NCBI GenBank assembly: GCA_002840555.1
Contig: PHBJ01000002.1
Location: 1 to 64,000 of the forward strand
Direction of reading: 5' to 3'
Source of the DNA: Deltaproteobacteria bacterium HGW-Deltaproteobacteria-13
GTDB taxonomy: Bacteria > Desulfobacterota > Syntrophia > Syntrophales > Smithellaceae
DNA length: 64,000 bases
In this document: in pieces, positions 8,351-15,191 of the stretch
Layout of the letters: every line of letters begins with the position of its first letter
Numbering within the stretch: the stretch's first letter is position 1
Made by a program: the position numbers and the translations under genes
Notes under the pieces: model-generated
What the model was told of the DNA's origin: nothing
The model's input: only the letters and a program-made list of their open reading frames with translations
Databases searched by the model: none

Positions 8351-9508
8351 TCATCGGTGGCGCACTTGCAAAGGCTTTGCCACAAACATGTTAGCGGCGA
8401 TTCGTATCCCTTTGTATAAGAGATCACCTGAATGACGGGCATTTAATCTCCATTGCAAAGACCGGGAAAATGTAAAGACGGAAACAACTCCTCTTCCGGC
8501 GTTGAGCCTGCGAAACCGGCAAAGATGACAGCAGAACGCGGCATAGGGGCCGCTGTTTTCAGTTTCCCGGCTGCCGATCATAAAACGGTATTCAATCTTT
8601 TCCAGGTAGGATACCCGAAGATTGATGATGGTCATCATGACATCGGGTGGAATCGGGGCGCTAAACTTCTCTTGTAAATATTGCAGCCCTGTTTTCAAGC
8701 GCAGGCATAAGTGATGTTTCCGGGCCAGGCCAATTAATCGTTGCCAATCGATTTTAAAATCCGCCGAATTGATCAGTGTTAACGCGTCGGCGATCCAGCG
8801 GATCGGAGGGACCGGATTCCAGACAACGCCGTGAATAATTACATGAAATAACATATCCGTGGGATTGGGTGCTAAAGAATGAATGTTTGCCATCTTTACC
8901 GGCAGAGCGTTATCCCAGAAATCTTTTTCATACTCATCCCGGCAACCGTTAAACGGCCGCCAATGAAGATCGAATTCTTTTCCTTGGTGATTACTCAACT
9001 GAATGGCATGGCCGTAAGTTATGTCCTGTTCAGATAAAGGAACAGATGATGTCCATCCTGCCTTTTGTAGTAATTCGGTCGTGAGGCGAGCTTGTTTTAA
9101 GGGAACTAGGACATCGATGTCGGCCATAGGCCGGGCTCCGTTGTTCTTATAGTAAAGCAGTGATAAAGAAGCCCCTTTGAGAAGCATTGTTTTAATGCCT
9201 GCCTGTTGCAGAACATCGACAACTTTAGCCATCTCATGAAACAGGGTTTGATTTTTACTCCAAGCCTGGCGATAAATCCCCTTAAGTTTTCCCATGGCGG
9301 GATCACTCACGTCCTGCTTCTGCAGGTTGGTATAAAGCAGAGGGAGTAAACGGAAAGATCCCGGCTCAAGGTATCCCTCCCAGTCAGCCGAATCCTGCCA
9401 ATTTCTCCAGGCTGTAATCGACTCCTGGCCCGAAAGCAAAGCCGCTTTGAGAAGAAGTTCCTGATGGGGGGTTGCTAAGTCACAATATCCGGGATTAATC
9501 GTATTCAT
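8351..9508 (-). CDS. nucleotidyltransferase family protein (NTP_transf_5 type)
   Basis: The 385-residue protein contains KTMLLKGASLSLLYYKNNG and then ARPMADIDVLV (residues ~115-145). This is the pattern of nucleotidyltransferase-fold proteins in which the DxD pair (ADIDVLV) binds metal. A helical remainder follows, with HWRPFN and HLCLRLK segments. Proteins of this group recur beside PqqD-like and HprK-related genes; their substrate is unknown. It lies 27 bases after the PqqD-like gene and 42 bases before the HprK-GT2 gene, in the same operon. The upstream ribosome site is weak, so translation may be coupled to the PqqD-like gene. Confidence 0.8.
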   Translation of the reverse strand: MNTINPGYCDLATPHQELLLKAALLSGQESITAWRNWQDSADWEGYLEPGSFRLLPLLYTNLQKQDVSDPAMGKLKGIYRQAWSKNQTLFHEMAKVVDVLQQAGIKTMLLKGASLSLLYYKNNGARPMADIDVLVPLKQARLTTELLQKAGWTSSVPLSEQDITYGHAIQLSNHQGKEFDLHWRPFNGCRDEYEKDFWDNALPVKMANIHSLAPNPTDMLFHVIIHGVVWNPVPPIRWIADALTLINSADFKIDWQRLIGLARKHHLCLRLKTGLQYLQEKFSAPIPPDVMMTIINLRVSYLEKIEYRFMIGSRETENSGPYAAFCCHLCRFRRLNAGRGVVSVFTFSRSLQWRLNARHSGDLLYKGIRIAANMFVAKPLQVRHR

Positions 9509-9535
9509 AAAGTTTAAGAAATTGCCGCTGCCCGT

Positions 9536-9997
9536 TCATTCTGAAGGCTTGATTGATGGCCATCCTGTTGCATCCACTTCATGGATAGGGTCTAAAAGCA
9601 GCAAATCCTTCATGTCCGTATACTTACTCAAAACAGGAATATCAAAAGCAGCCTTGCTGGATTTTACCGTAATTTGATCCTTCCAGTTTTGCGGCAAAAG
9701 CGAATCGTCCGATTTACCCTCAACGGCAATGACCAAACCTTCCTGCTTGAGTTGTGTGATAAATGAGTTCACCGCGTTTTCCTCGTCTCCCGGCGAGCAT
9801 TCATAATTGTTGCGGATCAGCGGTAGAATCTCGCTTACGGGAACGCCTTTTTCGATATAGGTCCAGATATCAGCTCCGACATTAACGACACTATAATAAT
9901 TGCCCGAATCCAGATTTAAAATCACCGTTTCACCATCGATGTTTTCATGTACGATATTCGGTTCGTTAATTTTTAAGTAATCACCATTCCCCATCAT
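9536..9997 (-). CDS. PqqD-like (RRE fold) protein with a conserved-looking C-terminal tail
   Basis: The 153-residue protein begins with a PqqD-type domain (residues ~8-95). It shows the typical ETVILNLDSGNYYSVVNVGADIW core, in which a winged-helix fold binds leader peptides. A linker follows, then a tail (about 118-147) with KYTDMKDLLLLD, PIHEVD and GWP. Both ATGs (9997 and 9994) fit the GAGGTGG site upstream. It is the first gene of the locus, behind the promoter at 10130-10158. By family it should present a peptide or protein to the modifying enzymes of the operon. No separate precursor gene is visible nearby, so the tail itself could be the substrate; this is inference. Confidence 0.85.
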   Translation of the reverse strand: MMGNGDYLKINEPNIVHENIDGETVILNLDSGNYYSVVNVGADIWTYIEKGVPVSEILPLIRNNYECSPGDEENAVNSFITQLKQEGLVIAVEGKSDDSLLPQNWKDQITVKSSKAAFDIPVLSKYTDMKDLLLLDPIHEVDATGWPSIKPSE

Positions 9998-10030
9998 TGA
10001 GCCACCTCTAAGTCATTAATTTTATAAAAG

Positions 10031-10061
10031 ACTCCATACCGGCTATCGTGAGCTATGGAGT
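10031..10061 (-). promoter_or_regulatory. leader hairpin upstream of the PqqD-like gene (possible attenuator)
   Basis: ACTCCATA (10031-10038) pairs with TATGGAGT (10054-10061), giving an 8-bp stem and 15-base loop. On the minus strand it is followed by TCTTTT and lies about 34 bases before the first start codon, inside the ~125-base leader of the locus. It may be a weak terminator, an attenuator or a stabilising stem. Confidence 0.4.
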
Positions 10062-10129
10062 TTAATTTTATATCAAGATAAATCATGATTATCACGAAAC
10101 AATAATTTAATGGCAGTGCCAGCTCGGGA

Positions 10130-10158
10130 AATATAGGGAAGTTATGCCTGGATGTCAA
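10130..10158 (-). promoter_or_regulatory. sigma-70-type promoter of the PqqD/HprK/GT locus
   Basis: Minus strand TTGACA (10158-10153), a 17-base spacer and TATATT (10135-10130). Spacing and -35 are ideal. The expected start near 10122 gives a leader of about 125 bases before the PqqD-like gene. This supports one transcript for the seven genes down to 2593. Confidence 0.7.
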
Positions 10159-10214
10159 TTATTATTTCTCATGAATTTTGTGGTGTTATGTGCTGACGGC
10201 AGGCAATTTCCAGT

Positions 10215-10598
10215 TCATTTTATTCGTGTTTGCCTGGGATCGTTCTTCACGTATGCAATGATGTAAACAATGATATTTATAAAGATGACCATTGCACCGA
10301 GAACTTGTTGGATGGCGGATGTCAGGTTCTCAGGGTAGATGACCGGGATTAAGTATCGGAGTATAAAGTCTCCGCTATATGAACTGCCTCCCGCAAGATT
10401 GCGAAAATAATTTTCCAGCGGAGTTAAAGGACAAACCCAGGAAAAAATTTCCACGGCAGCCCCCCATATTGCCGACGGCAGGTGCACCAGCGCCATGCGA
10501 GGCCAACGGATTACCAGCAAACCGCCGCAGACAACAAACACAATAAATAAGAAATGTGCCCCGACAACGGCATCCGTAAGAATGTTGTACACCTTCAC
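10215..10598 (-). CDS. DUF2784 family membrane protein
   Basis: The 127-residue protein has four hydrophobic segments. Its motifs are GGLLVIRWPRMALVHLPSAIWG and CPLTPLENYFRNLAG, then a long loop with YLIPVIYPENL before the last helix. These match the DUF2784 family of small inner-membrane proteins with no assigned function. It follows the SMP-30-like gene by 36 bases on the same strand and may share its transcript. Confidence 0.85.
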   Translation of the reverse strand: MKVYNILTDAVVGAHFLFIVFVVCGGLLVIRWPRMALVHLPSAIWGAAVEIFSWVCPLTPLENYFRNLAGGSSYSGDFILRYLIPVIYPENLTSAIQQVLGAMVIFINIIVYIIAYVKNDPRQTRIK

Positions 10599-10634
10599 CC
10601 CAAAGCGTCAGTTAATGATCATTTTTAAAAATTA

Positions 10635-11738
10635 TCATTTAGCCAGCCAGCCTATTCCCCTGGCGTGCAGGCTCTGAATGTAGAGCCTGCCGGTGGTTTC
10701 CGTTACGCCAGTCGTTTCCGGATAAGTGCCGCTGGGGTCCTGCAAATCGGCAACCACCTTGCCGTCTTCCGTAAAAGCCATCACATGACCGTACGGTTTC
10801 GGAACCGGCCACATAAAACGGGGCAGGCGCATGATCAGTTTGCGCATAAAAGGCGTGGAAGTCAGAGTCATCTTATCAATCACAGGATTGCGCGGTTTAG
10901 CAAATCCCAGCCAGATTTTTCCATCGAGACCGCGCATCAGGTTGTCGGGATATCCAGGCAGGTTTTCAAGAAACACTACGGCTGACATGCTTGGATGAGA
11001 AATATCCAGATCTTTTAAGTTTACGGAAATCTTCCAGATACGATATTTGCCCGTTTCATTGACAAAAAGCCATGTCTCATCATTGCTCAGGGCTATCCCG
11101 TTGGCGAAACTGAATCCTTTTGCCACGATGCGGGTTATCCGGGTTGCCGGATCGTATTCTAAAATACGTCCGGTTGATCTCTGTTCCAGAATATCCAGTA
11201 TGCTCGCCTGGAATGTTCCTCCCCAATCTTTGGGCGCGAAACGCGTGGAAGCGTCACTAAAATATATTTTTCCGGATTTAGCCACGACCACCGCGTCGGC
11301 ATAGCGAATAGGATCACCGTTTACTTGATGGGTCAGGACGGTTATTCTTTTATCCGGGGTAACGGAAACAAGGCCGTTATCAACATCGGCGGCAATGATG
11401 TTTCCCTGAGCGTCAAAATCAAAGCCCAGAACACGGCCGCCGGTAATTGCGAATACTTCCTGCTGTGAGCCATCCTGGTTCATCCGCAATATTTTGCGGC
11501 TGGCGACCGTGGTGTAAAGCTTGCCGTCTTTACCGACGGCAATTTGCTCCGGTCCTTCTTCCGCTCCCAGAGAAATAATTTTAAGATCAGTGAGCTTCGT
11601 ATTTACAGCATGCGGCCCTGTGTATCCGGGAGATACAGGCGGAATCCATTGAACGGGTTTAATCGGCACCGGCCAGAGCGTTAAATAAGCAACCAGCAAT
11701 AATAGTATAAAAACAACTGCGCCAAAAACTTTTTTCAT
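10635..11738 (-). CDS. SMP-30/gluconolactonase/strictosidine synthase-like beta-propeller protein
   Basis: From ATG 11738 the protein has 367 residues; GGAGGGG lies 6 bases upstream, which favours this start over 11759. It begins with a signal-anchor (KKVFGAVVFILLLLVAYLTL), so the propeller is likely periplasmic. Repeated blade segments follow (GPEQIAVGKDGKLYT, GRVLGFDFDAQGNI, SFANGIALSNDETWLFVNE, DNLMRGLDGKIWLG). The NE in LFVNETGKYRIWK is typical of strictosidine-synthase-like/APMAP proteins. The reaction is probably hydrolysis of a lactone or ester, but the substrate is unknown. Confidence 0.8.
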   Translation of the reverse strand: MKKVFGAVVFILLLLVAYLTLWPVPIKPVQWIPPVSPGYTGPHAVNTKLTDLKIISLGAEEGPEQIAVGKDGKLYTTVASRKILRMNQDGSQQEVFAITGGRVLGFDFDAQGNIIAADVDNGLVSVTPDKRITVLTHQVNGDPIRYADAVVVAKSGKIYFSDASTRFAPKDWGGTFQASILDILEQRSTGRILEYDPATRITRIVAKGFSFANGIALSNDETWLFVNETGKYRIWKISVNLKDLDISHPSMSAVVFLENLPGYPDNLMRGLDGKIWLGFAKPRNPVIDKMTLTSTPFMRKLIMRLPRFMWPVPKPYGHVMAFTEDGKVVADLQDPSGTYPETTGVTETTGRLYIQSLHARGIGWLAK

Positions 11739-11788
11739 AAATACCCCTCCTGAAATCATGACAGGTGATTAAGAAAATCTTTCTGATC

Positions 11789-13360
11789 CTAAAGCGGTAT
11801 ATTGCTGTGCTTCTTTGACAGTCTTGTTTCTTTTTTATCTTTCAGCGATTCTAAGAGGGCAATGATTCTTTTTCTCGTATCACGCGGAGCGATGATTTCA
11901 TCGATGATGCCCATGGATGCCGCGAAATAGGGATTATTGAATTTATCTTCATAGGCGGCGACAAGTTCCGCTCTTTGGACTGCCGGATCATCAGCGGCTT
12001 TTATTTCATTGCGATAGATGATGTTGCAGGCGCCTTCCGCGCCCATGACGGCGATCTCGGCTGTCGGCCAGGCCATGACGTAATCCGCACCCAGTTGTTT
12101 ACTGCACATGCCGATATAAGCTCCGCCGTAGGCTTTGCGGGTGATGACGGTTATTTTCGGCACAGTCGCTTCCGAATAAGCGTGAAGAAGTTTGGCGCCG
12201 TGGCGGATGATGCCCGCCCATTCCTGATTCGTGCCCGGCATATAACCGGGAACATCCGTGAAAGTCACAAGAGGGATATTAAAAGCGTCGCAGAAGCGGA
12301 TAAAGCGGGAAGCTTTATCGGAAGCGTTGACATCCAGAACGCCCGCGGCAAAACGGGGATTATTGGCAATGACGCCCACCGGTTTTCCCAAGATGCGGAT
12401 AAATGCAACAATGATATTTTGAGCCCAGAGTTCCAGCAGTTCAAACATTTCGTTATGGTCGGCTACCGACTTAATGATCTTTTTCATGTCGTAGGCCCGG
12501 TTGCCTTTATCGGGAATCATCGCATCAAGTTCCGTGCAAATTCTTTCCGCGCCGTCTGTACATTCCAACAAGGGCAGGGCAGAGTGGCAGCTATCCGGCA
12601 GATAGGCAAGCAGTTGCTTGATTTTTTCTATACAGTCGGCATCGGTTTCGGCAACGACATGACAAACGCCGCTTTTCGCGGCATGCGCCAAAGCGCCGCC
12701 CAGGTCATCATGCGAAACTTCTTCCCCGATGACAGCCTTAATGACATCGGGACCGGTGATATACATATAGCTGCTGTTTTTAACCATAAAAACCCAGTCG
12801 GCAAGAGCAGGGGAATATACGGCGCCGCCGGCTGTCGGCCCCATAATGGCTGTGATCTGCGGAATATAACCGGAAGCGGTTGTGTTGCGGTAGAAAATTC
12901 CGCCATAGCCTTCCAGCGAGGGGACGCCCTCCTGAATGCGAGCGCCGCCCGAATCGTTGAGGGCGACAAAAGGTTTCTGCGCGGCAATAGCCATATCCAT
13001 CACTTTCCATATTTTCTTTGCGTGCATTTCACCGAGACTGCCGCCGGAACTGGTAAAATCCTGAGCCACTGCAAAAACAACACGTCCGTTTACCTTGCCG
13101 AATCCTGTGATAACACCATCCGCGGGTATTTCTTTTTTATCCAGACCGAAGAGGGTCGAACGATGCTGAACAAAAAGTTGAGCTTCCTGAAAAGTGTCTT
13201 TATCAAAAAACAAATCCAGTCTTTCACGCGCCGTAAGTTTATTGGCATCATGCTGTTTCTTGATTTGTTTTTCACCACCCATGGATTTTAAGGCCCGGCT
13301 GTTTTTATCAAAGGCGTTGATTTTTCCCTGCGTCGTATTTTTTTGTAAGTCGTTACTCAT
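11789..13360 (-). CDS. acyl-CoA carboxyltransferase (propionyl/methylmalonyl-CoA type beta subunit)
   Basis: From ATG 13360 (GGAG upstream) the protein has 523 residues, the usual length. Both crotonase-fold halves are present. The first has TARERLDLFFD, SSGGSLGEMHAKKI, NDSGGARIQEGV and GPTAGGAVYSPAL. The second has VGVIANNPRFAAGVLD, FTDVPGYMPG and ITRKAYGGAYIGMCSK. The subunit moves carboxylate between biotin and an acyl-CoA. In anaerobes it may serve propionyl/methylmalonyl-CoA or glutaconyl-CoA conversion. No biotin carrier, biotin carboxylase or Na+-pump subunit lies beside it, so the partners are elsewhere. BirA at 48314 would biotinylate them. Substrate choice is not resolved. Confidence 0.9.
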   Translation of the reverse strand: MSNDLQKNTTQGKINAFDKNSRALKSMGGEKQIKKQHDANKLTARERLDLFFDKDTFQEAQLFVQHRSTLFGLDKKEIPADGVITGFGKVNGRVVFAVAQDFTSSGGSLGEMHAKKIWKVMDMAIAAQKPFVALNDSGGARIQEGVPSLEGYGGIFYRNTTASGYIPQITAIMGPTAGGAVYSPALADWVFMVKNSSYMYITGPDVIKAVIGEEVSHDDLGGALAHAAKSGVCHVVAETDADCIEKIKQLLAYLPDSCHSALPLLECTDGAERICTELDAMIPDKGNRAYDMKKIIKSVADHNEMFELLELWAQNIIVAFIRILGKPVGVIANNPRFAAGVLDVNASDKASRFIRFCDAFNIPLVTFTDVPGYMPGTNQEWAGIIRHGAKLLHAYSEATVPKITVITRKAYGGAYIGMCSKQLGADYVMAWPTAEIAVMGAEGACNIIYRNEIKAADDPAVQRAELVAAYEDKFNNPYFAASMGIIDEIIAPRDTRKRIIALLESLKDKKETRLSKKHSNIPL

Positions 13361-13707
13361 AAATATTCTCCATCCCGTTGAATTAAACAAAACAAATTTG
13401 AAATTGATAATTACTAAGTGTTCAATGTTTAAAAGAAATATTTTTGATTCGGGGAAATACTAGCGTTTTTAATAAAAACTGGCAAGAAGAAATCATGAAA
13501 TTTGTAGATAAAATCATTGGAAAATAAAACAGGGTATGAAATTTCTGAAATGATAATCATTAAATGCCGTAGAATTCCGACTGAACATATGGTAGAACAT
13601 TCCACGTGAATGTCGAGCTATCCATTGGAGTCATATGTTTTTTATAAGGCTCCGGAAATCTATTTTCTGTTAATTATTATTCTGAATTAAAGAAAGGAGA
13701 TATTGCG
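13361..13707. other. intergenic region between divergent genes
   Basis: This AT-rich stretch of 347 bases lies between the carboxyltransferase (minus) and a membrane protein (plus). It holds the ribosome sites of both genes and a small hairpin (ACATTC 13597-13602 with GAATGT 13608-13613). No convincing promoter pair or small gene was found. Confidence 0.6.
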
Positions 13708-14337
13708 ATGAACTTGAACAATCCGGAAGCGACGGCGCAGGCATTAAACATTTTGAGAAGCGGTGCCACCTTTCAGTGGTATGTTATTCCTCTCCTGGTG
13801 ATTGTCCTTTACATCTATGCCAACGAATACGAAAAGGGCAATTTCCGTGTTATCGCCGGTGGGCTGGCGCTTTACATGGTCCACTGGTTTGTCGAAATCG
13901 TAAATGCCTTAATACAGCATTTTTCCGGCCATGCTCTGTGGACGGTGCCTTACGGAACCGCCTTTGAGATCATGGTGGGTGTCGGAATCGAAATCAGTCT
14001 GATGTTCTCTATCGCCGGAATAGTTGTTTGCAAGCTGATGCCGAAAGATCCCACGCTGAAAATCATGGGCATCAATAACCGCTTGTTCTTTTCAATCACC
14101 AATGCGGCTTTTGCCTCCATTCTGGAAATATTCCTGGTCAAGACACCGGCATTTGTCTGGGTCTACGGCTGGTGGGGCGCTTTTCCCGTTTTTGTAACGG
14201 TTTACATTCCCTTTTTCGCGGCCGCTTGTTACGTGCATGACTGGGAACCCCGGGCGCAAAAACTTTTCATCGGTTCTCTGTTTGCTGTTAACGCCATTGC
14301 TCTGATCGTGTTTGCAGGAATCCTCAAGTGGATATAA
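13708..14337 (+). CDS. polytopic membrane protein of unknown function
   Basis: The 209-residue protein has about six hydrophobic helices. They include FQWYVIPLLVIVLYIYANEYEKG near the start and a tryptophan-rich segment (VWVYGWWGAFPVFVTVYIPFF) near residue 150. I recognise no family. A good site (AAAGGAG, 8 bases from ATG) supports the start. The gene stands alone between a divergent carboxyltransferase and a convergent acetyltransferase. Confidence 0.75.
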   Translation: MNLNNPEATAQALNILRSGATFQWYVIPLLVIVLYIYANEYEKGNFRVIAGGLALYMVHWFVEIVNALIQHFSGHALWTVPYGTAFEIMVGVGIEISLMFSIAGIVVCKLMPKDPTLKIMGINNRLFFSITNAAFASILEIFLVKTPAFVWVYGWWGAFPVFVTVYIPFFAAACYVHDWEPRAQKLFIGSLFAVNAIALIVFAGILKWI

Positions 14338-14428
14338 AATAAAAGTGCACCTTAGAAATTTGTTCATGCGGCGATGGATGAAGTTAAAATAGAAACCTGC
14401 GATGGAGCGATAGATCCTCGTGCGTCTT

Positions 14429-14968
14429 TCAGACGAACACTTCAACCAGCGTGGAACCATTTCTATATGAATACTTCACCGTATAACCGAGTTCTCTGAG
14501 AGTATGCTTGATAATACTGTTTGTTGAATCAATGACGGACATGAAATGGGAAATTCCGTGTTCCTTGCCGATGGTAAATATTTTTTCCAGCAGGGATTTG
14601 CCCAAGCCGTTACGCTGCCAGTCATCACGGACAACAATAGCAAAGTCCGTAACATTATCTTTAGGATCATAACCGTAACGACACGAAGCAATAATGGAAT
14701 CTTTCTCATCTTCACATATCAAAGCGATCAGAGCAAAATTATTATTGTAATCGATGTGTGTTGATCGAAAAAGCAGATCTTCAGGAAGGGTATTCAGGGG
14801 CATCAAAAAACGCATATATTTGGAATCATCATCAAGCTTGTTGAATAAATCCACGATAAGATATTCATCCGTCGGCTTAATAGGCCTGATGAAGACCGTT
14901 CGTCCATTCTTAAGCGTCAGCCGGCTTTCATATTCCGCCGGATAATTTTCATTAAAAGCACGTGGCAT
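14429..14968 (-). CDS. GNAT family N-acetyltransferase
   Basis: The 179-residue protein starts at ATG 14968, where GGAG is 8 bases upstream. It begins with YESRLTLKNGRTVFIRPIKPTDEYLIVDLF and has the acetyl-CoA loop DDWQRNGLGKSLLEKIF (Q/RxxGxG/A type). This front part resembles the GNAT domain that, in bacterial protein acetyltransferases of the Pat type, is fused to an ADP-forming acyl-CoA synthetase-like domain. Here that enzyme is the divergent neighbour. A role in lysine acetylation, perhaps of acyl-CoA synthetases, is inferred from that arrangement. Confidence 0.8.
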   Translation of the reverse strand: MPRAFNENYPAEYESRLTLKNGRTVFIRPIKPTDEYLIVDLFNKLDDDSKYMRFLMPLNTLPEDLLFRSTHIDYNNNFALIALICEDEKDSIIASCRYGYDPKDNVTDFAIVVRDDWQRNGLGKSLLEKIFTIGKEHGISHFMSVIDSTNSIIKHTLRELGYTVKYSYRNGSTLVEVFV

Positions 14969-15038
14969 TTTCATCTCTCCAATGCGGCATTTTAACATAA
15001 ATATTTTCAAAATTATATCGGCTGAGGACTTATTTATA

Positions 15039-15080
15039 TGTCGGAACAAACCCAAATAACATGACGGAATTTGTCCGACA
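15039..15080. promoter_or_regulatory. inverted repeat, possible operator between the GNAT and acyl-CoA synthetase genes
   Basis: TGTCGGAACAAA (15039-15050) faces TTTGTCCGACA (15070-15080). The arms match apart from one inserted A, with a 19-base spacer. The repeat lies 28-70 bases upstream of the consensus promoter at 15108 and within the divergent region. A regulator dimer or an RNA stem are both possible. Confidence 0.5.
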
Positions 15081-15107
15081 AAGAATCAAATCGCGGCTAA
15101 GATTTCA

Positions 15108-15136
15108 TTGACATACCCTGGGGGTTTACCTATAAT
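15108..15136 (+). promoter_or_regulatory. full-consensus sigma-70 promoter of the acyl-CoA synthetase gene
   Basis: TTGACA (15108-15113), a 17-base spacer and TATAAT (15131-15136) match consensus exactly. The expected start near 15143 leaves a ~49-base leader with GGAGG before the GTG at 15192. Confidence 0.8.
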
Positions 15137-15191
15137 TTCCAGACCAGAATGCGAATTCCTGACAATCAATATTTTTATTCTGGAGGTTATC

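Noticed and set aside
11975-13291. 438-codon plus-strand frame inside the carboxyltransferase gene
   Set aside because: It is antisense to clear conserved motifs of the minus-strand enzyme and has no family features. Such long shadows are common in GC-rich conserved genes.
13597-13613. Small hairpin ACATTC/GAATGT
   Set aside because: It has six base pairs, no T-run and no position relative to a gene that would give it a role.
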